A DNA stretch of 64,000 bases from Linnemannia hyalina (taxonomy: Eukaryota; Mortierellomycota; Mortierellomycetes; Mortierellales; Mortierellaceae). The stretch lies in contig JAHRHY010000029.1 in the NCBI GenBank assembly GCA_019671135.1, positions 62,001-126,000 of the forward strand, written 5' to 3'. The notes under the pieces are model-generated. The model was not told the origin of the DNA. It made no database searches and saw only the letters and a program-made list of their open reading frames with translations. Positions 10,355-21,008 of the stretch are shown here, in pieces. The position numbers and the translations under genes were made by a program. The first letter of the stretch is position 1; every line of letters begins with the position of its first letter.

Positions 10355-13300
10355 TCACTCCTTCCTCTCCTCCCTCACTCTCCTTTCCACTACTTTCTTC
10401 AACATATCACCACTCAGTGTCTCTACTCCTTCCTTGGTTCCGTAGTGAGTACGACCCGTCTTCACCCCATATGCGCCCGTTCGACCGACCCAAACGACCT
10501 CAAAAGGCCCCAACCAACGAGGGGTAAGCTTCCTCCCAAAGCCCGTCACAAACGCGAGATTAAAGACCCATACTCGTTCGCCCTTCTCGAACTTGATGAC
10601 CTTGACACGACGATCATAATAACGCTTCGCCTTCTCGTTCGCATTCATCCTGTTCTCGTATGCCAACTCTCGCAGTCCCTCGCGACGACAAACAAATCGG
10701 GCCATCGCTCCTTCCAGCTCCTCGTGCACAGGTTCAATTTCACCGGTGGTCGTAAACAGACGATCATCGCTGAAAGACTGGCGCAGTGCAGAACGGCCAA
10801 CGAAGCCCATCAGCGCTTCCGAGGGAGAGATCTTGGTGCTGCCGACGATGCGGTGGTTGATGTCGTAGACTGCCTTGGGTAAAAGAACGTCCCATTCGAC
10901 TCCTGCCGACACGCTCCTACGCAACCTCTCCTCGATCAACTTGTTGGTGGCTTCAACTTGACCTTGGCTCTGCGGATGTCTAGTGGACCCGACCAAGTGC
11001 TTGATGCCCCATGCCTCACACATCTCCTTGAACTCCGTCCTGAACGCTGGTCCTCCATCGCTTCGAATGACCACGGGAAGACCAAACCGACACATGATCG
11101 ACAAGAAAAGGGCTGCCTTGACACTTGCGGCACTCTTGTTCGGGATGGCACAGGCCTCTGTCCACTTGGTAAACGAGTCCGTAAACACAACAATCGACGT
11201 CATTCCTCTTGTCGTCCTGGGCAAATATTCGATCAGATCGACAAATAGAATCTCGAACGGAAAATCCGGCGTCGATGGATGAAGCTCGTTGTGCTTCTCT
11301 CTGGGTCCGAACTGCTGACACCGACGACATGACTTGACCCAATCGAACACATCCTTCCTCATCGTCGGCCACCACCCTTGAGCTCGAATTGTCGCCAGCG
11401 TAGCTTCCGCTCCATAATGGCCTCCAACGTCATGTGCCCACGACAGTTTTTCCTCCACCTCAGACTCCACTACGCACTGCTTCTCAACGTTGTCGGCATC
11501 CCGGTACAGTAACCCTTTCTGCGCGTCAACCCTAAAACGAAATGCCCTCCTCTTGGCCCTTCTTGCCTCGTTGTAGTCTTCCAGCCTCAGAGTTCCAGTG
11601 GTCAAGTAGGTAAATGTGTTCCTGTACCACTTGCACTCTGCCCATTTGCTGTCCATCGAAACCGCTCGCAGAGTCAGACACTCAGGCATCTCGTCATCAA
11701 TATCGTCCCCCGCAAACTCTTCTCTAACCGTCAGCCTACTCATGCCATCCGCGTTTCCATTCTTGATTCCAGGCTTGGTCCGAATGGTGAGGTCGAATTC
11801 CGCCAAAGTCATCTGCCATCTCGCTGGGCGTCCAGTCAAATCGGTCTTGGAGAACAACCACTTCAACGGCGCGTGGTCCGTAAAGACAACTACCGATCGA
11901 CCCAAAATGTATGGCCTGAACTTCTTGACCGAGAACACAATTGCCAGGCACTCCTTCTCGCTCGTGGAATAATTCAACTCGGGGCCATGAAGTGTCTTGC
12001 TGTAGAAGAATACAGGCCTGACCTCTCCGTTCTCGTCCTCCTGTTCCAGTACAGACCCAACCGCATAGTCACAAGCGTCGCATGGCATGATCCAATCACG
12101 CTCGAAGTCGGGACCTTTGAGAACTGGCGACGTCATGATCGCCTCCTGCAGGTTCCTCATCGATTCTATCTGCTCGTGGCCCATCACGAACACTACTCCC
12201 TTCCGCAACAACCGATTCAACGGCTCCGCCAGCTTAGCGTACACCCAGATGAACCGACGGTAGTATCCAGTCAACCCCAGAAATGCCCTCACCTGCCCTT
12301 TTGAGTCCATGATCACGAAATTGAGGACCTTCTCAACTTTGTCGGGCATGACCTGGATTCCATCTCGTCCAACGATATGTCCTGTGAACTCGACTTTGTC
12401 GTATCCGAAATGGAGCTTGGAGGCTTTGTATTTGACACCACCTTTCCTGGCTGCGGCGAATGTCCGATCCAAACCATCCAAGTGTTCGTCCCATTCCATG
12501 TCTCTATTACAGACGTCGTCCATGTATGCGTTCAACACGGTGCCGATCAGGTTGCCATAGACCTTCTGGACGAAGCGACTGAACGTGTGTGGTGCATTCT
12601 TGAGACCAAACGGCATGACGGTGTAAGCGTAGGTTCCGAACGGGGTCCTGAAGCCGAGATACTTGCGGTGCTCCTTCTTCACTCCAATAACGTAATATCC
12701 TTGAAACCCGTCCAGACTGGAATAGTAATGGTGACCGGCCAGCTCGTCTAGGATATGCTCGATGTTCGGGAGAGGCCAACTCTCTCTCTCCGTGACCTTA
12801 TTCAGACCGACATAGGCGACACACTTTCTGATGCTCCCATCCTTTTTGGACGCCAGGGACAATGGCGCGCACCATTCGGACTCCATCTCGACGATCTTGC
12901 CTGTAGCTAATTCCTCGGAAATACTCTTCTTGAGGAACTCCATCTCCTTGGGCGCGTATCGAGGCGACCATCCAACGTATACCGGCTTCGATCCAGGGAT
13001 GACATTGACCTCGTGCTCTAAGACGGTGGTGACCTCCAAGTCCTGCATGTCCATTGTAAACCGGTCTCTGTTCCGTTCCAGGAGCTCAACCATCTGTACT
13101 CGCTTCTCCATCTCCAATGCTGGGTTGATGTCGACTACTACATCTCCGACTTTGAACTGCGGCAACTCAGGCGACGACTCAGGCGACGACTCAGGTGACT
13201 TCACAGGCGACGACACCAGTGACTCCTTGCTCTGCAAGTTAACAGTCTCCACAGACCGCGCTTGGATCGATATGTCTGACAACTCGAAGGACCGCACTCG

Positions 13301-15460
13301 CATGGCTCGAAACCCTTCTTTGGCATCTCCTGTGGACTCATCCGATTCATACTCCTCATCCGAATCCTCATCGCTATAATCGTCGTCAGAGTACTCCTCA
13401 GACCCACTGGAATCACTGTGCGGTTCATCACTCGTGCCCAAATAAACGTTGACTCCTTCCTTGCGGACGTAGTATCGCTTTCCTCCACTGAAAGCAGCCC
13501 TGGCTCCCACGAAAGCTAGCCAGTCGTCTCCGAGGAGGAAATCGTAGGAGCGCTTGCAGTCGATCACGCCCATATCCATCTGCCCACCGAACCCTTGGAC
13601 ATAGAACTTGATGGGTCCAGTTGATCCTGCGAGGTTGTCAAATCGGCCATCAGCCAGCAGGATACCGCGGTTGGCTGGTTTGAGTTCGAGTCCGAGGTCT
13701 TGTGCTACATGGAGCCCCATCATCGTCCTATCATTGCCTGGGTCGATGATAGCATTCGGGTAACTACGGCCGTTGACTCTGACAGTGGTTACATCTCCTA
13801 GCGCCTTTCTCGAGACTGCGATACCCCGATTGGCCACAGTTATAGATGGTTGCGCAGCCTGCGCGGTGTTGCTCTTGGCCCTCGCCTTCTTTCGTCTCTC
13901 CCGGCTGTCGGCATACACGCGACTGACTGCTGCCTTGAGCTGCGACGGCATTCGGCCTCCATGCTTCGAGATAGTGGCGACGTCAAAGGTGAGGTTCTCA
14001 ATACTGGATACGAAGACTGGATCCGGTTCAACTTTCTGCTTGGGCCTTCTCTTCCTCACGGCATCCTCGCCAATCGCCTCCTCTGTCACTGGCTCTATCG
14101 TGACTACTCCGACAGGTCCACGCCGCCCTCTGTCGCTGCTCTCAATGTGCCCAATTCCTGCGGCGTCATTTAAGGTTCCAGACACAGGTTCTTCCTCCCA
14201 ATCCATGGCTCTATCAACGACTTTCGATTTTGCCGGGCTCATATCTTTCTTGGCCTTGGGTCCTACTGGAAGGTTCGATCGTTCTTGGCGCCGCTTTTGG
14301 TCGACCCCACCCATACTGCGTGTCGTCCTCTGCGCGGCCAAGGCGTGGTCGATTTCGATGCTCTGCACTCTCATCGAGTTTTGTTGGGTTACGGGGATAC
14401 TGTTGGGGCCTGTCGCTGGGGTGGTGGACTTGTTGGGGCAAACTCGGGCGACATGTCCTCTTTCATGGCAGTGATAACACTCAACAGCAGGGCATTCGTT
14501 GGCGTAATGGCCTTCTGCCTGGCACTTATGGCATAATCTGGGCCCGGTGGAAGCAGGAGTAGCGCTGGGTTGCACGACTTGGCGGCTGGCTGGCATCTCG
14601 ATGGCACCACCTCGAATGTGCTGGGCGAACCTAGTGTGGCCGAATACCTTGCGAGCAACGGCTACCGGAAGCCGAGCAATTGTGCGAGCGACTCGCCCGG
14701 CTGAGGTCTGGTCTTCCAACGATGCCAAACTCCAGGACTCAAACATCTTGACCATCTCATCAACTTCTGCTGTCAGCGTTTCGGGCTCGAAGTCCTTTCT
14801 GAAGGCTTGAAACTCTGCGGCAGGGATCTTGGTACCGGCAATCTCGATCGATCCAGTGGTATGCCTGGGTGCGAGCCTCTCAGCTTCCTTGCGGATCTTG
14901 TCCTCGTAAGTCTCCTCCTCATATTGGTTGTGGCGGCAATACTTGGCAAGTGCGGCGTAGGTCCCTGCTAGGGTCGGCTCGGGATCTCGGTTCTTAACCT
15001 TGAAGGGGTGCCCAGGCATCAACCCTCGACAGAACGCAATACTGAAAGTCGCCTCGGCGTCATCGGTCAGCGTATACAGGGTAGCATCAGGTTTGGACGT
15101 CAACTGTAGCAGCTTGATGTTGGCCTTCATCCTTGCAATGTACCGGTCTGTCAACTCTCCGGTCTTCTGCTTGATGCTCATTATCTCAGCATATGTACTG
15201 GCGGTCGTCCGTGGTCTGGCTATCTCCGCTCGAAAGTCAGTGGAGAACTTTTCCTTACTGCCGTCGGTGGCGAATTCCAACGCCCATCTCTCCACCCATC
15301 CTTTCGCCATACCAGTCGTCTTGAGCTTCACTACTCGCTGGTACGGAAGTTGGGTGATATCGGCAACCTGGTATACATCTGCGAGCCAGCTCTCCACATC
15401 CATGTCTTGAGCGTTCGTCCATGTCTCGAGGTTTGTGAGGTAAAAGGTCGGGTTTGCCAT
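10355..15460 (-). CDS. Ty3-type Gag-Pol polyprotein
   Basis: One frame of about 1,700 residues encodes, in order, a retrotransposon Gag region, two CCHC zinc knuckles (CHKCQAEGHYANEC and CYHCHERGHVARVC), an aspartic protease-like domain, reverse transcriptase with YMDD, RNase H, and integrase with the HHCC finger (CRRCQQFG) and a D-D-E core ending GQVEATNKLIEE. The frame is open to 15508, but the first ATG is at 15458-15460, so I use that start. The protease active site reads IDPGND where D-(S/T)-G is usual, a possible inactivating change. Order PR-RT-RH-IN identifies Ty3/Metaviridae rather than copia. No frame break is seen in the entire coding region. The C-terminus has no clear chromodomain. 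Confidence 0.95.
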   Translation of the reverse strand: MANPTFYLTNLETWTNAQDMDVESWLADVYQVADITQLPYQRVVKLKTTGMAKGWVERWALEFATDGSKEKFSTDFRAEIARPRTTASTYAEIMSIKQKTGELTDRYIARMKANIKLLQLTSKPDATLYTLTDDAEATFSIAFCRGLMPGHPFKVKNRDPEPTLAGTYAALAKYCRHNQYEEETYEDKIRKEAERLAPRHTTGSIEIAGTKIPAAEFQAFRKDFEPETLTAEVDEMVKMFESWSLASLEDQTSAGRVARTIARLPVAVARKVFGHTRFAQHIRGGAIEMPASRQVVQPSATPASTGPRLCHKCQAEGHYANECPAVECYHCHERGHVARVCPNKSTTPATGPNSIPVTQQNSMRVQSIEIDHALAAQRTTRSMGGVDQKRRQERSNLPVGPKAKKDMSPAKSKVVDRAMDWEEEPVSGTLNDAAGIGHIESSDRGRRGPVGVVTIEPVTEEAIGEDAVRKRRPKQKVEPDPVFVSSIENLTFDVATISKHGGRMPSQLKAAVSRVYADSRERRKKARAKSNTAQAAQPSITVANRGIAVSRKALGDVTTVRVNGRSYPNAIIDPGNDRTMMGLHVAQDLGLELKPANRGILLADGRFDNLAGSTGPIKFYVQGFGGQMDMGVIDCKRSYDFLLGDDWLAFVGARAAFSGGKRYYVRKEGVNVYLGTSDEPHSDSSGSEEYSDDDYSDEDSDEEYESDESTGDAKEGFRAMRVRSFELSDISIQARSVETVNLQSKESLVSSPVKSPESSPESSPELPQFKVGDVVVDINPALEMEKRVQMVELLERNRDRFTMDMQDLEVTTVLEHEVNVIPGSKPVYVGWSPRYAPKEMEFLKKSISEELATGKIVEMESEWCAPLSLASKKDGSIRKCVAYVGLNKVTERESWPLPNIEHILDELAGHHYYSSLDGFQGYYVIGVKKEHRKYLGFRTPFGTYAYTVMPFGLKNAPHTFSRFVQKVYGNLIGTVLNAYMDDVCNRDMEWDEHLDGLDRTFAAARKGGVKYKASKLHFGYDKVEFTGHIVGRDGIQVMPDKVEKVLNFVIMDSKGQVRAFLGLTGYYRRFIWVYAKLAEPLNRLLRKGVVFVMGHEQIESMRNLQEAIMTSPVLKGPDFERDWIMPCDACDYAVGSVLEQEDENGEVRPVFFYSKTLHGPELNYSTSEKECLAIVFSVKKFRPYILGRSVVVFTDHAPLKWLFSKTDLTGRPARWQMTLAEFDLTIRTKPGIKNGNADGMSRLTVREEFAGDDIDDEMPECLTLRAVSMDSKWAECKWYRNTFTYLTTGTLRLEDYNEARRAKRRAFRFRVDAQKGLLYRDADNVEKQCVVESEVEEKLSWAHDVGGHYGAEATLATIRAQGWWPTMRKDVFDWVKSCRRCQQFGPREKHNELHPSTPDFPFEILFVDLIEYLPRTTRGMTSIVVFTDSFTKWTEACAIPNKSAASVKAALFLSIMCRFGLPVVIRSDGGPAFRTEFKEMCEAWGIKHLVGSTRHPQSQGQVEATNKLIEERLRRSVSAGVEWDVLLPKAVYDINHRIVGSTKISPSEALMGFVGRSALRQSFSDDRLFTTTGEIEPVHEELEGAMARFVCRREGLRELAYENRMNANEKAKRYYDRRVKVIKFEKGERVWVFNLAFVTGFGRKLTPRWLGPFEVVWVGRTGAYGVKTGRTHYGTKEGVETLSGDMLKKVVERRVREERKE

Positions 15461-15513
15461 CTTGTTCTTGCTGTTGTACCAATTGCTGGCCCCTGCGTAG
15501 TTCACCAAAATAT

Positions 15514-15930
15514 TGTTACTCAGGGGAGAGGGTCGACGGCCAGAGTTGTAGGACCGCTGTTAGGTCCTCAATTGGTACGGAGGGGGGGGGGGAAGGGGTT
15601 GTAGGTTGGGGGGAGGGGAAGTGACAATAGTGTCCTAAAAGAATCACACAAAACGATACACTGCAGCGTGCCAGCGAAACTCTTGTCAATACTGCTCTCG
15701 TCCAAGTGATGTGTAAAAGGACCTTGTATTCATATTATCAAAGAGGGGGTTGTTACCTGCAGCTTGCCAGCGAAACTCTTGTCAATACTGCTCTCGTCCA
15801 AGTGATGTGTAAAAGGACAAAGAGCAGACAAGAGGGCTCGGCGCACTACTAATACTATGTCTACTAAAGAATATGACTGCTAACCTAAGGCATCGCCGCC
15901 ACTGCCTAGCCACCACATCTTTTTGTAACA
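15514..15930 (-). repeat. 5' LTR of the Ty3 element
   Basis: This is the promoter-side LTR for the minus-strand gag-pol gene and is 417 bp like its partner. Coding sequence begins only about 50 bp inside the LTR, so the leader is very short. Confidence 0.93.
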
Positions 15931-16032
15931 ACGTGTGCGTGTGTGCGAACTAAACCCGCTGTTCTATAGAGAAAGCAACATCTTTCTCCTTTCTCTCTTT
16001 TTTTTCTATTCCGTCCGATTGAATTAAGGGCC
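15931..16032 (+). repeat. rDNA 3' spacer-like repeat, right part
   Basis: This continues the array split by the Ty3 insertion: GTGCGTGTGTGCGAACTAAACC, the CT-rich tract and the TTGAATTAAGGGCC motif, in the same order as at 9755-9850. Confidence 0.7.
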
Positions 16033-16231
16033 AATTTACAAATGCCCTAGATCGTCGAGTTTGGCGTGCAAATAATGTTAAAACCCATGCTCTAACCTGG
16101 TCTTATTGCTTTTTAGTCTTCCGCTATTGCTGCTTCCTCTGCTTTCTCTGCTTCCCCTGCTTTCCTTTCCTCCCCAACTCTTCCGACTTTCCCTACTCTT
16201 CATGGTTCTAGACAAGTAGCCCCTTACGAGT

Positions 16232-16350
16232 ACCGGCCTTAATTGAGGGGGCATTGTAATTAGTAGATTAGCATTACTGCTATGATCTGCGAAGATTAAG
16301 CCCATTGTCATACAGATTTGTTTAAAAGAAAGACAACATCCTTCTGTCTC
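16232..16350 (+). pseudogene. Diverged 28S rRNA 3'-end fragment
   Basis: The order matches the mature 3' end of 28S in the copy at 31661-32240: a GGGCATTGTAATTAGTAGA segment, GCTATGATCTGCGAAGATTAAGCCC and ACAGATTTGTTT, followed by a CT-rich spacer. Many substitutions mark it as an old, non-functional copy. Confidence 0.6.
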
Positions 16351-16459
16351 TCTCATTTTTTTTTGTTTGAGGTGCATATTAAAGACTGTGGCTGTTTATG
16401 CAAAGCTCGTTCCGACCCTGGTCTTTGTATAGATATAGGCACTTTTATGTTCATGAAAA

Positions 16460-16501
<42 letters not shown>

Positions 16502-17066
16502 ATCTTTTCATCATTTATTAGTGCTAGTTGAACTTGGGGCTTTATGCTGCGCGATGATGATATCTACGAATCAACACCTCCTCTTCCTCATCCTCCTCTT
16601 CCTCCTCATCCTCTTCCTCCTTCTCCTCCTCGAGAAAGAAGTCATCAATATCATATTCTGCAAAGAAATCGTTCTCATCCTCCTCTGCCAGGTAAAACTC
16701 ATCCTCCAGATCCTGATCGAAAGGTTCTTCTTGACTTGCGGATGAGTCTTGCGATTTGGTAGGATCGATCGCCCCCGGCAGCTGTGCAAGTGCTTCTGGA
16801 CGCCAATACAGGTCCTCCGACTCCTTAGTGATATGGATGCGAACATCACTAGGAATATGCACAGATGCAAAGTCCACTGGATGGTCATCGACTCTCTCAG
16901 GCAGGTCGATAAAACGCAGATCGGCGACAGAAAAGGAAAGAGTTATGCACAATGGAAGTGGGGAGGGTCGGGCGATGGGGGGAAGGGGTATGATAACCAA
17001 GGGGGTGTGAAGTTAGCATGAGAGATGGCAGGCTACTAATCATTCATTGCATTGGATACAGTTTTT
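16351..17066. other. GT microsatellite and an acidic open frame of unclear status
   Basis: A (TG)n tract lies at about 16463-16492. A minus-strand frame open from about 17000 to 16542 has no ATG at its start. It encodes a plausible segment (ADLRFIDLPERVDDHP, then ITKESEDLYWRPEALAQLPG) and ends in a long E/D-rich tail. It may be a 3' exon of the gene at 17067-19355 or an exon of a lost neighbour. I found no convincing acceptor site that links it. Confidence 0.35.
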
Positions 17067-19355
17067 TTATTTTCTCGATACAATAGGACTCGTCAGCGCC
17101 GCGTTCCTTTCAGGTGTTCCTAGCGTTGGAAACACTGCATCCTGCACTGGCACTGCTCTTCTCTTTTCAAGACGATTCCTTGTGACATGGACCAAGGACT
17201 GGACTTGGAAGAGGTGAAAGAACACGTCAAGGTCCACATCCACCTCGCTCATCAACGCTGGCAATCTCACGGACGACAGGCGGGTATGAACAATGGTGTT
17301 GTTGATCTTGGCCGCCAAAAAGAACGTGACGTGGCGTCCCACTGTCTGGAAAGTCAAGAGCGGTGGTCCTTGGACAAGAACCTTGTGTACTTGATCGAGA
17401 GAGTCTTTGGAGAAAACGGCAAGACGCAGCACATCCGTGTTGACGGCCGCTGCCTTTGGGGTCGGTCCTTTGAGCTCACCATAAAACACTTCATCATTTG
17501 ACGCCGTCAGTCCAATTACATCCGGTTGACGCGACTGACCACTCTGTTGCAAATGCGTCTTCCGTGCCATCCCTACTCGCGTGCAAGCGTTGGCGCTGAG
17601 TGCAAAGGAATAAATGATAACAGATATTCAGTCAGTCGGTCTTGCATATTTCTATCAACATTGCAACCACATGTACTCCTCTTATACTTTTTTCATTTCA
17701 TTCCTTACCTGGTAAACTTGATCTCGTGCTGAACGGCCATAAATTCCTTCAAGATCGGGCCAACCACTGACATCAAGCAATCTGACTCGGACAGCAGGGG
17801 GCCCCAATTGTTGTATTGACGAAACACATGCAGCGCGAAGAAGAAGACCGGCAAGATCTGCTTCTCGTCACACTCTGCATACGACGACATGATCGCTTTC
17901 ACGACGGGCTTTGTGTCCACCGCGTCGACTGCATCCCGCTTCTCCTTGATTGCCAACGCCTTTTCGTCCATCAACAGCCCTTTCCACCTCTATTAGCGAC
18001 ATTCATAACAAGGAAAAGAAAGGGCGATTTGGTTAGCGCACTTTCTTGCACACCAACATGTATGATACCATCACTGTTGAAGCATTGCCTCTTACCTGCA
18101 CCCAGCTCGTCCACAAAAGCGTGTCTTCCTTGGCTCGTTGAAGGCCGTTGTCCCTCATATCTTGACTGTAAAACAACTCGACGACATCGGCCGTGATCGC
18201 TTTGATTTCCTGCTCCGAGAATCCGATGTGGGTCTTGTTCAAGTGTACTATTCCTGATAACAACCTATATATGTCGAGAGGAGACAAAAGGAATAGAGAC
18301 AACATATCAGTCACGGTGCATGGCATTTCCCTCAACTCGCTCCATTCTCAAGTACTTGTTGGATGCAACTTACGCAATTTCATCCACATTGGAATGGTTC
18401 AGCACAGCCCTCGTCTTTGCAGTTTCGTAGAGATTGGTCACTCGACGACCTCAGTCTTCGTCTTGCAGCCGCAGCTCGAACTGGTACGCCGGACGATCCT
18501 TTGCCCACGCAGGCAACGTACCACCGTCTTGAAGGCTCCCAAACATAATGTCCTGCAACGATCCTTCGCCACTGAAAAATGTGTCTGCCATTTCATCGAC
18601 ATTCCTGCCAAAGTCAAAGGATGGTGGTGGTGGTGGTGGTGATGGTGTCGACTCCTCTGGCGACGACGGATATGAACTTTGGCCCAGATCTTGCATATCC
18701 TCGACGTACGCGTACGATCGATCTGGAGTCCCAACAAGAGATGCATCTATACACACAAGAGCACATATATGACGCAAAACAAGGAACCCAAAACAAACCT
18801 TCGTTAGTTCGCTCACCTAGCATCATACATATGTTGCAACGCGGAACGCACAAAAAACACAAGATGTACCTCTGTCGTCATCGTCATCCTCATTACGAGT
18901 CCTTTTACGTGGTGACTTCTCACAGGTATCATCGACTTGGTCATCCCGACTGAACGTTGCTGCACTGGCGCTGTGACTCGTCGACGAATGCATCATGTGC
19001 TTCAACTGGCCGCCCGAGCGTATCCCAGCATTCACGGCCAGATGACTGGACACTACCTCAAATGTCGACAAGGATCTGAGCAACTCGAGCTGCTCCTTGC
19101 CACGGTCAGACTCACAGTACTGCAACAAAATACGCACGGACGATCGTAGCGGAAAGTGCCTTCGGGTCAAGATAACTTGCAGCCCTTCCACATAGCCTTT
19201 GGTATTGCCTCCATGACTAACCACCGCATAGGATCCTCATCGTAAAAGAATGGGTCCAGCTTCAATGACTTGTCCTTCACAAACGGGTTGGGCTTGTCCA
19301 TCCTAGGTCGATAGGCTGCTGGTGTACAGGCTGCTTCTGGAAGTGGTAGAGACAT
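17067..19355 (-). pseudogene. Decayed six-exon gene with a PD-(D/E)XK nuclease-like C-terminus
   Basis: Six exons can be joined in frame: 18870-19355, 18374-18746, 18096-18264, 17709-17989 and 17067-17595, with an unresolved break inside the first. Introns are 18747-18869, 18265-18373, 17990-18095 and 17596-17708, all GT-AG and 106-123 bp. The N-terminus starts MSLPLPEAACTP. The C-terminal exon has PDVIGL, then VFYGELKGP, the D...ExK pattern of PD-(D/E)XK enzymes, preceded by the SESDCLMSVVGPILKEF helix. Two lesions are seen: a frame change near 19172 with no room for an intron, and an in-frame TGA at 18451-18453 inside conserved-looking sequence (RLQDED, stop, GRRVTNLYETAKT). I recall similar multi-exon proteins as an expanded family of early-diverging fungi, with no established function. 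Both lesions could be sequencing errors. The DExK assignment rests on motifs only. Confidence 0.6.
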
Positions 19356-19997
19356 GTCGTTCGCAAACAAAAAACTATGAGTGACATGCAGAAAACAAAA
19401 AGTGAGAAAGGAAGTGTTATTCGTGCGAGCATATTACAGCATACACACATGAACGACAACACAAGTGTGCCTGCCCACAGACAAGCGACACTCAACGCTA
19501 CACCTGTGATGCACCTGTCCACAGACAGTATACACCAAAGCGACATCTCCTGCAGTCCGATGACACGTCAGGAGTATAGGGATCAGAGACACTGGCAGTA
19601 ATCTCGTCGCATCCCTACCAAGTACACTTGTTTAAAATACGAACGATTTTGCATTGCGCAAATGACACATAGTTGCCCATCGGAACATGAAAGTATCCCC
19701 TCCGAGCCATGGCAGTCAACGGAAAAGGGAATACATCAGCCCACAGATAATGTGCATCACTACCACTGAAGGCCTGATGAGAAACAAATACACAAAACAC
19801 GAACGGGATACACCTGCCCACAGACAAAATGCATCAAGATGTGGTGAATAAGAAATAAGTGACCCAGAGGGAAAGTGACCTTTTGAAAAGGTCACTTTTG
19901 GGCAACTGCACGTGACCCTTAAGAATGTCAACTCGACCAGAAAAAATACCTCGAGCCTTTCCTCATACCACACTCCACACTCAAGTCTCATAGCAAT
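19356..19997. other. Intergenic region with a short repeated motif and a 27-bp palindrome
   Basis: The motif ACCTGYCCACAGACA recurs irregularly (about 19468, 19517, 19739, 19810), like a decayed minisatellite. A perfect palindrome with 13-bp arms around one G (19872-19898, AAAGTGACCTTTT and its complement) lies 100 bp upstream of the mariner transposase and may belong to that element's terminal repeat. Confidence 0.5.
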
Positions 19998-21008
19998 ATG
20001 AAGCCTATAGCCCGTCAGGAAGCCAGAACCCAATTTCGAACAAGGAAGTTGGTCAGAGAAGTGGCGGATGCTTTACCAATCTCCATTGGAACAGTCATCA
20101 ATATCCGTAAAGAGGACAAGGAGAACATCCCAGCACCAAAGTATGGACCACCAACAAAAGTTTCAAAGTCAACAAGACGGGTCCTTGCCCGAAAATTTGA
20201 TACTGGCAAAGTTACAACAATCAAAGAAGGGCAAGAACTCGTCCAAAAGGCGGAAGGAATCCCGATTCATAAAACCACAGTATGGAGGATCACAAAACAG
20301 GAGGGCTTGAAAGGGTACAAGCAACAACGGAAGCCAGATCTCACAAAGATTCAACGTCTAAATCGATACAATTTCGCCAAGGCATATTTGAATTGGACTG
20401 TTGAGGACTGGAAACGGGTTATGTTCTCCGACGAGACCATTGTCAGTAGGATGAGATCCTTTGGGCCCAAAACCTATTACAAGAGAGCAGAAAACAAGAC
20501 CACTCAAGTTCACCACATCATGAAAACCAGGCAAGGAGGAAGAGGCAAGATTATGGTGTGGGGTTGCATTACTTATTACGGCGTTGGCGATGCTTGCTGG
20601 ATCCCGGGCAAAATTGACGCAGTTGTCTACGTCGGTGTACTCAAGGAATATGTTCTCGCTTCTCGCGACTGGTATGCCATGAGTCCAGCAAACTTCATCT
20701 TTCAGCATGACAATGCCAGCGTTCACACTGCAAAGATAGTAAAAGACTACCTGGACGAGTCTAAAACTGCGGTTCTGGAGTGGCCTGCTAATTCTCCTGA
20801 CCTCAATCCCATCGAGAACCTATGGGCATACATCAAATACCAACTTGCTCTGTACCAAGAGTCGCCAAGAACACTGGACGAGCTATGGGAACGTATACAG
20901 GATGTATGGACAAACACGCCTATGGAACTGCTCCACGAGTCGTATGAGAGTATGCCCAGGAGGATCAAACAGGTTTATGAACGTAAGGGGGATGTTACAA
21001 AGTACTGA
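19998..21008 (+). CDS. Tc1/mariner-type DDE transposase
   Basis: This intact 336-residue frame starts at the ATG at 19998. The N-terminal half has helix-turn-helix segments (EVADALPISIGTVINIRK and KTTVWRITKQEG). The catalytic part has FSDET, FQHDNASVHTA and SPDLNPIENLWAYIK, the three acidic residues of the DD34E signature. It cuts and pastes at TA sites. Clear terminal inverted repeats were not found. A weak match exists between 19872-19895 and the reverse complement of about 21079-21103. With no stops or frameshifts the protein could be active if its ends survive. The length is normal for the family. Confidence 0.93.
   Translation: MKPIARQEARTQFRTRKLVREVADALPISIGTVINIRKEDKENIPAPKYGPPTKVSKSTRRVLARKFDTGKVTTIKEGQELVQKAEGIPIHKTTVWRITKQEGLKGYKQQRKPDLTKIQRLNRYNFAKAYLNWTVEDWKRVMFSDETIVSRMRSFGPKTYYKRAENKTTQVHHIMKTRQGGRGKIMVWGCITYYGVGDACWIPGKIDAVVYVGVLKEYVLASRDWYAMSPANFIFQHDNASVHTAKIVKDYLDESKTAVLEWPANSPDLNPIENLWAYIKYQLALYQESPRTLDELWERIQDVWTNTPMELLHESYESMPRRIKQVYERKGDVTKY

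Larger units (their letters stand above)
9885..15934 (-). mobile_element. Full-length Ty3-type LTR retrotransposon
   Basis: Two 417-bp LTRs (9889-10305 and 15514-15930), both beginning TGTTAC and ending GTAACA on the plus strand, flank one gag-pol frame on the minus strand. A 4-bp target duplication ACGT lies outside (9885-9888, 15931-15934). The LTRs have the same length, the same 11-G tract, and no difference was seen by eye, which suggests a recent insertion. A purine-rich stretch next to the left LTR (10306-10322 on the minus strand) fits the polypurine tract. The insertion splits an rDNA-spacer-like repeat array. No primer-binding tRNA was identified. Confidence 0.93.

Noticed and set aside
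16463..16492. GT microsatellite as a regulatory Z-DNA element
   Set aside because: Short simple repeat without any positional relation to a promoter.
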